A stretch of 64,000 nucleotides of DNA, taken from Lineus longissimus (Eukaryota > Nemertea > Pilidiophora > Heteronemertea > Lineidae). The notes below the pieces were generated by a model. The model searched no databases, was not told the origin of the DNA, and worked only from the letters and a program-made list of their open reading frames with translations. This document shows, piece by piece, positions 25,201 through 36,900 of the stretch. Position 1 is the first letter of the stretch; every line of letters starts with the position of its first letter. The position numbers and the translations under genes are program-made. The stretch spans positions 3,658,001-3,722,000 of the forward strand of contig NC_088317.1 of the NCBI RefSeq assembly GCF_910592395.1. The letters are read 5' to 3'.

Positions 25201-25492
25201 TCCTATTATCGTGGCATCATGACCCATGCAGGCAAAGCGTGATTGAGTCTCTAAGGAGGTCGCACGCTGTATGGGATCACTAGTATTTATATCAGGCCAA
25301 AGTAGAAGCATGACTATATGAGAGTAATTGTGGCATGTGATTTTAAACTATTTTAGAGGCAATTGTAAAATTCTGTTTCATGTCACCTTTTTGAAGGATT
25401 GAATTCTAACCTTACATGTACTTGCTTTTCAGTTACTGTTCGAGAAGAAATTCGATGCGGACAAAGTATCAACTTGTCTGTGGCAGGTCTAA
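13266..25492 (+). CDS. AMOT: Angiomotin (motin) family scaffold protein, 752 residues, 12 coding exons
   Basis: Coding exons: 13266-13332, 14347-15100, 15455-15638, 18403-18547, 19093-19209, 20798-20943, 21501-21650, 22072-22259, 23948-24082, 24398-24639, 25054-25124, 25433-25492. Motins bind YAP/TAZ WW domains, actin and junction proteins and feed into Hippo signalling. Visible here: a PPPY motif at residues 7-10, a PPPPEY motif at 196-201 and a long coiled coil from about residue 300, with [20 protein letters not shown], the [20 protein letters not shown] segment and the KWEQKYLEEN-like run [12 protein letters not shown]. The tail is Ser/Thr/His-rich. The protein ends in LWQV, not the EYLI-type PDZ ligand of vertebrate motins; a hydrophobic -2 residue would make it at most a class II ligand. 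I see no HxRxxS LATS site in these exons. The start has an in-frame upstream TGA in the same exon; an extra upstream 5' exon giving a longer form cannot be excluded. Confidence 0.9.
15136..15313 (+). mobile_element. Small TA-flanked inverted-repeat element (family A), copy 1
   Basis: Starts CAGTAGAACCTC and ends GAGGTTCCACTG, an imperfect terminal inverted repeat, flanked by TA on both sides (15134-15135 and 15314-15315). Internally it repeats GTCCTTAATAGAGAGGT. TA duplication and size fit a non-autonomous Tc1/mariner-type element. It sits in a motin intron. Confidence 0.75.
16147..16241 (+). mobile_element. Family A element, copy 2 (3' truncated)
   Basis: Begins TACTGTAGAACCTCTC and continues with the same order of motifs as copy 1 (GGACTGACAAATGCTGTCC, then an AGGTTTCCTGATTACAGAGG stretch) but loses similarity after about 16241 and has no 3' terminal repeat. 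Confidence 0.65.
17738..17956 (+). mobile_element. Family A element, copy 3, with internal 18-bp expansion
   Basis: Ends are CAGTAAAACCTC and GAGGTTCCACTG. The internal unit, about 18 bases containing CCTTATTAGAGAGG, is present four times in a row (about 17862-17935), so this copy is longer than copy 1. Confidence 0.75.
18195..18300 (+). repeat. tRNA-like SINE fragment
   Basis: Contains TAGCCTAGTGGTTA (18211-18224), a good polymerase III A box, but only a weak B-box region downstream. It lies in the motin intron just before the exon at 18403. Confidence 0.45.
18592..19003 (+). repeat. 206-bp tandem duplication in a motin intron
   Basis: Two adjacent copies (18592-18797 and 18798-19003) both start TCTAAGGAGTATCTCCAGAA and end TTTGCCAGTTCAGATAAAA. 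They differ at a small number of positions, so the duplication is fairly recent. Confidence 0.9.
19355..19475 (-). repeat. tRNA-like SINE fragment
   Basis: On the minus strand: GGGAGCCTTACAGTCTCGTG then GTTAACAC gives an A-box-like stretch, and GATTGATCCCGGG falls where a B box would be, though it is degenerate. It resembles the fragment at 18195 in its A-box part. Confidence 0.45.
20982..21080 (+). repeat. Diverged fragment of the GTC-rich element found at 47116
   Basis: The order GTCCGTCGTC, TGTTAGC, GTTTCGTAA, then GCTGAAACCTT matches the first part of the large element at 47116-48260 after its CGT run, with a lower repeat count and many substitutions. Confidence 0.5.
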
Positions 25493-25857
25493 CCAATCAA
25501 CTCCCGGCTTTTAACGCACAACCATGATGACATCATCCAAACGGCAGCTTCGAAACGATGTCAAAATTCTCCTGACAAAAAGTCTTGTTACTTTGCTTTT
25601 AACTTATGTGAAAATTATTTATCTTCGATGTTTTTATTTTTCTCGTTTCACCCTGAGCATCTCTGTTTTGTATGCACATATTTCTCAAGATTTGGTTAAT
25701 TTTGGTGGAAAAAATTCCCACAATGAACATATAAAGCTTCTTCAAGATCTTATAAGTAAAGATCTGTGTACAGACATCCCAGGCCTATTAAACAAATGAG
25801 AACTGGCACTATTGTCATCCAACTCAAAGCAGAAGAAACCAATAATAATTCTTGAGA

Positions 25858-25863
25858 AATAAA
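25858..25863 (+). terminator. Poly(A) signal AATAAA, candidate for motin
   Basis: First AATAAA after the motin stop codon, 366 bases downstream. A second AATAAA at 26945-26950 could serve a longer transcript. Confidence 0.5.
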
Positions 25864-26544
25864 CGCTAGCTTTGTAATATTTGTGGATCTCTAGCTACTG
25901 TTAGAGAAGGCTAAAATTCTAGTGGTCAGTTACAGATCCACAGTTTTGCATCATTAGCATCTTGTTTGTTTTGTGACATTATTAGCCTTCTGTCACTCGA
26001 CTTACTTTTGGTGCTAAATCCGGTCGCTTCCTGAACAAATCAGCAAAAAATGTATATACTTGCCCACCTGACTCCCCTATTAATTCACAATAGGCTATGC
26101 TGAGTTGTACTTTGGATAGTCCATTGTGAAGGAAGAGGGGTGTCAGAAGGTCTTTCAAGGGATGCTCAGGATTTCTCTACCTTTTCACCTTTTGCTGAAC
26201 TTTTCTTAAGCTTACTTCTGCCGTATTTATTTGAGAAATCTGCTTCTGAAAAGTTTTCTTTCAACTTTTAAAACTTCGACTTTTTTCAAGCTTATTCTTG
26301 ACACAGAAAAGGCTTTCAAAAAGTCAATTTCTGATCTCTCGATTTCTTCACGATCAACCAAAAACGGATAAAATTTTTCTCCCAGATGGGAGTAAAATTT
26401 TATTCGTTCTGCGCTCTCTTGTCTTTAAATGAGGTGCTTAAACAAAATATAACTTACCAAGTTTTTGGTTTCTATACCTCAGATCCTGTGGTTGATCAGG
26501 TCTTTCTGATAACATTCAATTTCTTTCTATCGGATTGAGGTACT

Positions 26545-26800
26545 CCTGTCAACTAGATAACCTAGTTGAATACTTCAACTTCAATTGTATGCTGGAGAAT
26601 CAAGTTGAAAAGTGGGTATTCCAATACTGGCCAATCTAGTTAAATACAAAAATTCAAGTACTGGAAAATCCAGTTGAATACCGGTCACTAGTTTCCGGTA
26701 CTGGAAAGCTGAATACAAGAAATTACAGTATTGGAAAATCTATTTGAATACTTGAACTCTGTTGAATACTAGAAACTCTAGTCTGTGGTTTTTGACGAAA
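26545..26800 (+). repeat. Degenerate tandem repeat
   Basis: About eight imperfect units of the form TACTGGAAAATCCAGTTGAA, spaced 25-45 bases, are visible. Copies differ strongly, so unit borders are approximate. Confidence 0.6.
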
Positions 26801-27354
26801 ATATTTCAATACCTCATGAACTGAATGAATACTTGTCAATCTGGTTGGATATTAATTTGGAAGCGAACGTTTCCACTGGTTGTTGTTTCGTGCCATACGT
26901 GACGTTTGGGAGGAAAACTCCGAAGTGGAGTAACTTTCATGTGCAATAAAATACTCAAATGACAACATTAGGTCGACGTGCCTAATTTTTGTAAGTTTCA
27001 AAGATCGTTGAACATCATGAAGAAGTACTTATAAGAAAGATTTAAATTTTGTATGTTTTTTAAACGATTTGTAAACTTTTTCAAGACCAATTTCCGCGAA
27101 ACATTCTCGGAATATTTTTGAATGTTTTTTTAAGATGGCTGGTGGGTTGTTAATGAAGAAGTGAAGTGAGTTGGTGAAGGATTTTTCCTCAGTTTTACTG
27201 CATTTTTCCGTGCAGTATTTTATGGTGACTTTTTAAAATACTGGTAATATTGAAAAGAACTGTTGAAAGTTTTTTTTACAAATTCTCTAGAGTGATTCCA
27301 TGAACAAAAAAGTTGGTGCTCAAAAATTGTATGCATTTTATACTAGTTGTAATT

Positions 27355-27433
27355 AAGTGGCTGATAATTAGCCTCAGTTGCTGATAATCAGCACAAGTGG
27401 CTGATAATTATCTCTAGTGGCTGATGATTAGCA
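27355..27433 (+). repeat. Four-unit 20-bp tandem repeat
   Basis: The unit AAGTGGCTGATAATTAGC recurs four times with small changes. It stands alone in AT-rich sequence. Confidence 0.75.
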
Positions 27434-27538
27434 TTGCATATAACAATGACCAAAATCATGTTTTTTAATTGGATTAAACAACAATTCTGCTTGTACCTTA
27501 CTTCTGTTACGGCAGGCTCACAGACGTACAGAGATAAG

Positions 27539-28018
27539 GTTGCCATAGCGACTAAAATCAAGCAAAATTGTCGTGGATAATGGCAAACAAAATAAATTTA
27601 TCCATACGCAAATATTTTAATTAAGTAGAGCAATCAACTGCTGTCATTTTTGTGCCAAAACATGTGCATTTGAACGAACAATTTTGTAGACGCTCCACAC
27701 TTGTTTAAAACTTGAATCTCAGTGTAAATAGCTAGAGTTTATGACGACGGTAGTCGTCGCTAACAGTATTTGAAAACTTGCCTTTTCACGGACGGGTGGA
27801 AATCAGGGCCCAAATGAAATAACGCCCGTCTCGTGAATTTGCGAGTTAAGGATCAGGCCTGGTCGGGGAATTTTACGGCAGTAACTTGTACTCTTATGCT
27901 CTAATATATATTCTTGCCCGTAGTTTGGTCTATATATATACAAATATATATAAATCGGAAATGGTTGCTATGCACCATGGCCTGGTCGCCATGGTGACAA
28001 GCTGGTTGCTATGGAAAT
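27539..28018. promoter_or_regulatory. Cluster of RFX X-box-like motifs
   Basis: GTTGCCATAGCGAC (27539-27552) and GTCGCCATGGTGAC (27985-27998) both fit the 14-base X-box consensus RYYNYYWTRRNRAC; GTTGCTATGGAAAT (28005-28018) misses it at one base; GTTGCTATGCACCATGG (27964-27980) holds two half sites. Three of the four lie within 55 bases. RFX factors drive ciliary and other genes. No gene start is visible nearby, so an enhancer is possible; this is a motif-level call. Confidence 0.4.
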
Positions 28019-28562
28019 GGCTGTATGTTTACAGACTGCATGCTTGAACATAGGTATTTAGTTGTTTACCATCAAAGGGGTTTGTGAGTCCGCATTTCCT
28101 TTCCGGGATCTGTTGCCATTGTTTCAGTCAATGGAAATATTGGCCTTCAAATTTCACATTCAAAAACAAAAATCTTAAAAATTACCGGATAGATAAATGA
28201 ATTGCCAAAATCTCGGAAAAAAGTGCTAAAATATTGGACTGATATTTCTAAGCATGAATTTGATATCATGCCACAAAAACTTTCAGATTTCGTTTTTTTT
28301 CCCACTGATGCTGCTAGTGCTGTCATTGGGTGGACAAAATGTGAACTAACACATCCTTGGTAATGGTGTCTGTGTTTACTGTGCTTGCCAGGTGCATTTG
28401 GTTGCACTCCTCCTCACAATTGTTTTTCAATTGTTTATAAATGCACCTTGGATAGAAAAAATTTCATGCTCTGTAACAGCGTGTAAATGTGAAATTTGTC
28501 GGCCATTTGCTTGCTTGGATTCATGTGCTGTTGATATGAGGGGAATGTGTGCTTCTTGTAAC

Positions 28563-28682
28563 ATACTGTGTCAGCGCTATTAAGCCAGTTGAGCTGAATC
28601 TTCTACACATAGGAGTGATACATGTTGAATAGGCCTTTTGTACAGGCACCCTTCAGCTGGCTTAATTTTGTCGACACAGTAT
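28563..28682. repeat. Fold-back element with inverted ends
   Basis: The left arm (28563-28596, ATACTGTGTCAGCGC then TTAAGCCAG) is inverted at 28654-28682 (CTGGCTTAA then GACACAGTAT). A 57-base spacer separates imperfect arms of about 30 bases. Confidence 0.65.
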
Positions 28683-29272
28683 ATTGACTGCTCACTGGCT
28701 GGGCATCGCATGTATATATGAGGCGCATCCCTCAAGGCACGGTGAATCAAGCAAGTGGGGTGACTATTCATTCTTGTTGATTACCCCTAGGACTTTCAAT
28801 ATCAATAAAAGAACATTTTATCTTTTGGAAGTAATTGTAAATGACAAAGATGAGAAAGTAATTGAATAAACTGTCTCTGAAGAAGTTACCAACGTATGTG
28901 GTGCAATGAAGACTCTTTGGCTGGACATAAAGACACATGTTTTTTTTAACCACACTAAAACATGAATTCAAAGTTCAAATATTGACAAATTCTTTTCATT
29001 CGGTCTTGCCATAAGAAAATGTGATGCTACTGGAATGATTCACCTGTCCAGTTAGTCCTCGGGGTCCTAGAAATACGGACACACAGTTTGAGATTGAAAA
29101 GTCCATAGACTTTGATGATGATGGACCCTGGCATGAGACATGCTGTAGTCTGAAGCATGTCATTGGAAGATTAGATCTAAAAGATGTCAAAATAAAGTGT
29201 TAACATCGAGGAAAAGTACCTTGACTTGTTTCTTTGTGTATTTATTTTGACGACGATGTCAAACTCTTTGTT

Positions 29273-29425
29273 CTGTGGATATGAGGAATTGGACTGGAGC
29301 ACAGCTTTCCCTCCAAAAGCCCATAGAATTGTCTCGCTCCCTTCAGTGGAGGTTTCCCTGTGGATATGAGGAATCAGGCTGGAGAACAGTTTACCCGCAG
29401 AGCCCATAAAATTGTAAAACCAACC
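29273..29425 (+). repeat. 85-bp imperfect tandem duplication
   Basis: CTGTGGATATGAGGAAT starts units at 29273 and 29358, each followed by a CTGGAG...CAG...CCC...GCCCATA pattern. Confidence 0.65.
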
Positions 29426-32400
29426 TCCTACTGCATTTATCTCCACTAAAAAGACTTCATTGGCACCCACGAGAAGGGTGGCGAGTCCCAATTTTGAAAG
29501 AAAAACTGCCAAACACGCTGTCTATCACTGTCGTCGGGCAGATAATACTCGACATAACACCCACAAATGCCCTTAAATCCAATTCTCAACTGCTGTAAGG
29601 GGCATGGATTGAAGCCTCTCACTGCCGTAATCTGCCAGCTGTGAGTGCTTTAAAAATGTCCATGGACACAGATGTGTATTCCTCGTCCTCGAAAAGACAG
29701 GTTGTGACAGTTGGCACTAACTAAAATACAGTCTACTGTTGGATAGGTTGTGAAACTTGGCTCTAACTGAAAGGCAGTCTATTCTCAGGTTGTGACAAGA
29801 CTGACTTGTTGCGAACATGCTTTCTCTTAATATCTCGATCATTTATCAGCGAGCGATTTACAAAAACTGTTTAAATTCACATCAAGCAATTTTATTTGAT
29901 TTGGGAAGGCATGTCTTGTATGTCTCCCTGTAGAGACCATGTCACAACCAAGCTGATGACAGTAGCTGCTACAATGTCCACAATCTGAATAGTAGTTACC
30001 AGCCGGCTTCACTCGTCCTGGACACTGTCACAACCAAGCCGATGACAGTAGCTAATACAATTCTGATTTTACGACGGCGAATCCAAGATCTTTTTCGCTT
30101 GTGCCTGCGGTATAGAAGACACGGCCAAGTACGTTGTACCTGTCTTCACAAGCATGGTAAGATGATAGCTCAGCCTAAGGCAGTAGGCCCTGGTGTGCAT
30201 GTCATCTGGAGCACAGTGATATGTTTGGTCAGTCCGAGGCCGCAGGCTCAGGTGACTGCTGTGGGAGAGACAAGGCTGTGAATGTCTTCCAGAAAATTGT
30301 GAGATGCTAGCTATTCCAATTGGATCGAATGGATGCTGAATCCGTCTCTATCAAGCTTTGGAAGAAGCTAGTAAGGAGATGATGTCAACATTCCAGCCCA
30401 GTAGGCCTACTTCTCTTGTTAAATCTTGTTCATTATCCATAATGAAGACACTTTAGTTCAACTGTGATATTTATTTGCAGATGCTGGCTGTCCTGGACTC
30501 CTGAGGAAGCCTTTTTAATAGCCCCAACAGTCTTCCTATATATCAGGGGAAAGATAAGGCCGGTCAGGGATTCCGTGTCACTGAAATGGACACAAGTGAG
30601 ACTATAGATTGTGCCAGCCTGGCCTGTGTTGGTTCAAATCTCTTCTCCGTTGTTTCCTTCTCCAAAAGAAAGATAGTCCCATACTGAGGAGATAGGTTGT
30701 GCACCCCTCCAGCCCTTCAATCCTTGATGATTACGCCTCTCTTGAAAGCTAACCACCAACACAAAAATGCCAAACACCACAATTACAATTTACACAACTG
30801 CATTTTATTCACCCATTATCTACTAATTACTCAAAAGATGGATGTAAATCCCTCAATAAGAATTAAAACTTGGACTAACAAACAAATCACAAGGGTCCCC
30901 AAGTCCTGTAACGGATCGAACATTTTCAAAACAAAGATTTTCATGCTGAAAAACAATCTGCTCCAAAGTCTGTTCTTAAGATTTTAAATGTACAGTTTAT
31001 GTAACTATTTTTTAATAGCTAATGTTTACTTTTGATATCTTCTCCAAGAGGTATAGACTTATTGAAGAAGATATTTTGAGGCCAGAGGTGGACTTCCATT
31101 AATCACAAACCAACCCAACTGGCCTTCTCAGGCCGCAAAATATCTCATAAATGATGGAGCTTGGACCATTTTCTATAAATAATGCAAAGTCAATAATTTT
31201 TGGTATGGTTTTTGACAATTTCTGGTCGATGCTGAGTCGGAGTATTTTAAGACATATGAGCCAGCAGGTGGCAAAACCAGAGTAATCACAAATTCTCAGC
31301 ATGAAACAAAATGTAGGAGTGTTCATAAAAGAAACTACAATAAACTATTTGGTCTCATTAACATTGATCCTATAGCATATGATTCCCTTGAAACAGTCCA
31401 CAATACTGTAAATCTCTCTACTTTTACGGCTCTTACTGTTTGCAAATATGCTCGCAACAATAAAGGAGTTTACAGTAATCTACAAATGGAAAGTTGACGG
31501 TATACATTCAGTTTCCTACGGTGAACTCATGAACATGATGTGACTGCACCTTTCAGATACACTTCACAATGGATTATCATGCATTTCTGATCAAGGTTGA
31601 TACACTTCTGACCTTGTTTAAAAGTGTTGTAGGGTGGTTTGCTCCTAGGTGCACCACAGTGTTAAACTGATGATGATGTCTCATTGTCATGACAGTCTAC
31701 ATCAGCATACAGGTGCACTACAGTGGCCATGCACACGAGGGATGGTGGATGCAAGTATATAACACAGATTAAATAAATTATTCCAATGAGATCATGAAAA
31801 TTACACCAAGCAATGTCTAAAATTCATCCACATGTGATATTTCAGCAGAATTTGATTCAATTATACTAGAATCTGTGCCAGAAACGAAGAATTTTTGCCC
31901 GGATAACATTGGCCTTTTCTTTGGTTCACATGTTCAGTTCCAGAATGGCGCAAATGGAACAGGCACAGGTTGAAAATCAAAGGATAAAATGAATATTGTG
32001 AACTAAAATAGTAACGTCATGGCTACTGACAAATGCAGTGCAAGTCCAGAGGCATTTTCTCAAACCTGAAATTTTGCAGCGGTTTCAGAAATCATCAGAA
32101 ATTACCATGCGGCAAACTGGGCAATTTTCTGGAGAACTCTGGTGGAAATACAGCAAATATCAGTCACCATTATGAAACTACTCCCTTTGCCTAGCGCCAA
32201 GGGAATATCATGACAAGTTGTTTTCGATCATTTCTATGCATAAATGTAGTTAGCGTGGTACAAATATGAAGTATTAACACAAAGATACATGAAGAAAGCA
32301 GCGGGGTTACATATAGCGAGAGAGATACATGGTGAAGAAGTTAACACCTAAAATGTGTCGATAAAAGGATCGTAGGACTGAGGGTAGATTTTGCTCCAGG

Positions 32401-33126
32401 GGCCAGTGAGTTAGCCAAGTGCGACGCTGTCCACTGTCCCACCACACATTCCAATACCTTGGGTTGGAATTTTAAGCAGTTACCACTCCTGTACATCCCT
32501 GGATAAAACCAGCACCACAGTCCTACCAATCCGAGTTCTAGCATACATTCTCTGGTGATTTTTTTACAATTTACGATTCGATAACGGTAAGAAATATGTT
32601 ACAGGGTCTATTTTACATATCGTAACTGGCATCTGGTGACCGCCAAGGTCAATTTCGTTCAAGATGACCGAAACTTCTGTACAAATGTCAAGTTTCTGAC
32701 ACGAAATGTACAAGAAATTACAGCCAAATTGACGAAACGCAGAGTCAGACACATTCTAAATCTAAGTAATACAAGAAAAAGTATGTTGAATCAAAGGGGA
32801 ATGTGCACAACTGAAAAGATTACATTCATACAAAGTCAATTTCACCACAGTTTTAGACCAACTTAGTAATAAATGAGAGTTTTCTTAACCTAACACGCAA
32901 TCCACATAAACTTACGATGAAGAAATTCTTTACATTCAGTGAAAGCCTATAATACACACTCAGCATAACTCTTAATAACACGGTTTCATTATTTTACAGT
33001 TATTGATACAACGAACAATCCCTGTTCATAAGTCAGCAAGTCAGCATCCGATTATTTTTGTATGGTTTTTAAAAAATTCAATGCTCAATTCAGTCATCCA
33101 GAAAGTATAGATCGTTTCCAGCAGGA

Positions 33127-33180
33127 TTTACGTCACAACGTCATCAAAGACGTCGCTTACGCCCTGTGACGTCACGTCAT
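33127..33180. promoter_or_regulatory. Dense cluster of ACGTCA (CRE/ATF-like) motifs
   Basis: Within 54 bases are TTACGTCA (33128-33135), AACGTCAT, AGACGTCG, and TGACGTCACGTCAT (33167-33180), containing one perfect CRE palindrome. It lies downstream of the ATPase beta stop codon, in its probable 3' region. Regulatory role is inferred from motif density only. Confidence 0.4.
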
Positions 33181-33905
33181 TCCGCATGTACACCAGGTTG
33201 AGTGACATGTACCTCTTGCAAAAGAACTCCCGTCATTTCTTGACATAAACTGAGATACCATTTCATGACATCAGACAACCAAACCTTGACCACGCACAGA
33301 GATACATTTCAATTAACAATTTGTACATTTCTCTCCCATTAACAGCCAGTCATACTAATGAAGTGAATTTCTAATTTCAGAATCTAGTTTTCGTGCTTTA
33401 TCCAAAAATTCTACTCTATCACACTTTGGGAGAAAGTTTGAAGATAACACATGTTAGACGAACCAGTTACTTTTCAATAGGCTCGTTAGTGGTGAGCCTT
33501 TAGCGGATCCACACAAATGGACCCCACAATCTCATAAACGACTCAAGTCAATAGTTCTTTCACTGGCCATTACTTGATGATAAGAATATATTTCAGTCAG
33601 GAAAAGGCTTTTCAACACGCTATAACCTTTCTATCACTCGACCAAAGCAGAATTTTCTGCAAGCTCTCACTGGTCCATACCAAATGTGGAAATAACTGAT
33701 GCAATTGCTAAGACCGCTTTTAAAATTGTCCAAGGGAAATACAAGGTGCCAGGTTTCAAAATGCCAGAGTGCCGTCTGCTGTGAACCTAATCAGAGAGAG
33801 CTCTGAAGTTCACGCTTCCAACTACGCATCTGTTCAGGTTACGACGAAACTCACAAGTTTGAAATACCTGTCGGTAGTTTGCAACCAGGCACCAAAGTAT
33901 TTACA

Positions 33906-36900
33906 TTAATCAACAATCAATTCGAATTTGACTGCTCCTTGTCGTAATGCTCGATTGTATCTAATGTTATCGTTATGCAGTTTGCATTCGACCATGATCA
34001 GTATACCCGGACTGGGATTTTTGAATTTCACCATGACGAGCGGGGATTGGTAGTTCTGCTGTGACAGGAACGGAAAATAGTAGGAGTAAAATATGCCAAA
34101 TTTCCCATCATTGGGGTAGTAATCCAGCGTTCCAATGTTGTCAATATCGGCTGGGTTCTGACCATGGCATTCAACCTGGATGTCAGAGTTGTTGGTGCTC
34201 TTGCTGACGGATGGTTTCCAACCATAGACCTGAAAGGACAAACAACAAATTTGCAATTAATTTTTTTTCAGGAATTGATATTCTGACAGTGGTGATAATC
34301 AATCTAGCTCCATGATCGGCACCAACCTGGCAACAACTCATCTGTTAGGGCAAGTTCTCCAGCGTCTGATCAGGACACGCAGTCGAGGAATGGCGATTAC
34401 AGAGAAACACAGTACCTACCCTGTTCATCTTGAGTAACACGCAGGGCTCGCCTTTGTCATAACCAAACTCCTGTTTCGCAATGCAGGGATCGAGTGCCAG
34501 CAGTTCAAACTTGCAGACCGAGTTTTTCTGATCACCTATTTTCCCTCCAGATTGCTTGTTACAGGTGACGATGTTTGAGGTGTCGCCGGGTCTTTGGAAT
34601 TCATTTTCATACTCTGGAATAGCGAAAACATGAATTTGATAATTACCAGAGGAACAGGGATTACCGTATTTTCCGGCGTATGACCCGCGGCTTTTTGCCC
34701 TCAAACAGGCCCAAAAAGTGGGGGTGCGGGTAATACAAAGGTGCGGGTCTTGCGTGGATTCTGAGAGGGATAAGCCCCAACCCCAAAGAAAAAAAAGGGG
34801 ACCAAACTGGTTACTTGATAAGGATTTATGTCCATCGTTTTCGCATTGTTTTCAACCAATATTTCCGCCATGATCGCATAGTTTGTGATGTCTCCGCTAG
34901 GGAAAATAGTTACGGCCATGCTGGAATTGATCCACTTTGGTTAACAATTAAAAAAAACATGGCGGTTCTAGGATGTCAACATCAATGAATGGCTTACTAT
35001 TTTTGGAGAATGCGGGTCTTGGAGCAGTGCGGGTCATAATCAGGTGCGGGTCTTGCGTGGCTTTAGGTAATGGTCAAAGGGGGTGCGGGTCATAGGGCAG
35101 TGCGGGGGATAATCCGGAAAATACGGTAGTAAGGTTGCTTATCCACAGGCTGTTCCCTTCTATTTTTACGATTTATATTTTCAAAGACGAACTTTCTTTC
35201 AGTAATATTTGGCTAAATTCCAAGTGGCCTACTCACGCAGTAGAAAGGCTTGTAAATAGTCCGTGTATATCTTGTAGCTTCCCTTCTTGCCGGAGTAGAA
35301 TCGTATCAGTGTGCTCTCGTGGTTGGGCATGGGCTGGAACCCAATGCCTGAAAAACAAGCACGAAACATGAACCATGTGACACAGTTCATAAACCAAGCC
35401 TCAAGAGATCTTCGGAATGGAAGTAAGCATAGCAGATAAGTACACATGCTCTGTTCTCCACAGGGTTTTCTAAAGGTAGGGTGATACCCTTGGTTTTCAT
35501 GACGTTTTACCAGTGTGCAACACAAGGTAGGGTGGCCAGCAATTTGAGGTAGGGTGGCCCAATAAGAACCCTCTACAAAGTTCTAGAGCAAGGTAGGGTG
35601 GCTCTGCCAAGGTAGGGTGGTAAGCTGCCAAGGTAGGGTGGGCCACCCTGACAAATAGCCTTGTGGAGAACACTTCACATAAGCTTAGTGCTTCAAACTT
35701 CAATGATTTACGAGAAGGCCAGTATTGACCTAATGTTTTTTAAATGAACTGATTTGGCCCAACAATAGTGCATAGTACCTGTCAGGTATTACTATCAATT
35801 TTAGAAGGAAATGTAGGTCTCACATGGCCTACATACATACTGATACTTGGCCTAGTTAAAAGCAAAATGCATTGACCTGCTAGGCCAAGGGATCTGCCTG
35901 GGCGGGTTTAAGTACAATAAGTAGGGTAACATAATCGGGCAATCTTGACCGGTGTGGCACTAAATCAATGAATCCCAATACTTTCTATGCATGCCTCCAG
36001 CTAGCTCGGTCAAGATCAATAATGATTTTACAACTTCCACTATGAGTAACAGTACATAATGTACACCACTGCCTGCAGCCTCATGTACATTAAGCCGGCA
36101 TGTGTAAATTGTCAATGACATTTACACATGATCGCTAAAATCAATTTCATCATCGAGAGATGACAGTCATCATGATCATGTAACACTAACAATCATTGCA
36201 GTCACGTCGATCTGTATATTTCCCCATGGACGTATGCTGATCAAGATGTACCTGATCTGAATACACACCAATGCCATAAACATGCCGTCTCATATATTCT
36301 CTTACATTTCTCTACCAAAGGCCAAAATGGCTCCAAAACCGGTAATCAAACATGCCAATTGGCAACTTATAACTCAACAACGAACTGCAATTTCCATTTA
36401 TGACCAAGGTAGTGAATATTTTATCAGGGATTGAGCAAGGGGTACCAACAGAACCTGAGCAGGTGAACCCACCCAAACATTTTCCACGGAGTTTTTACTG
36501 TTACATACATAATTTATGAACTAGGTACATTTGTTACAACCACATAAGGCAATGCACAAGAATAAAATGTATTGCAATTGTATGCAGATTACTTACTGCA
36601 CAACATATCTACAATCATACTAATTTATTCATTCAGACAGAATGTATAATACATGTAGAGCCGGTTTTATATTAAAGTGATTGTTGTAAATGTCATTTTA
36701 AATGAGCATTGGTCTTTATTTCAATAGTAGCAGAAATCACAGCAAATGCACGTCAAATTCAAAGAGTCTAGCCAGTCATTTAGGAAAATCTTGAGAGAGC
36801 CCTGACATGCCTTATTATGTATGTACACCCTGCACCACCCTACAGGATCAAACATTATTGCGTACTGCACATAGGCCTACCTAGACCACTTTAGTTAATA

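Larger units (their letters stand above)
25864..33905. other. Non-coding region between convergent motin and ATP1B genes
   Basis: No coding exon is supported in these 8 kb. The left part may be extended motin 3' untranslated sequence; the right part, roughly 31.7-33.9 kb, is probably the 3' untranslated region of the minus-strand ATPase gene, though I could not pin a poly(A) signal. Short open frames lack domains and splice context. It contains degenerate tandem repeats, four X-box-like motifs, a fold-back and a cluster of ACGTCA motifs, listed separately. Confidence 0.5.
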
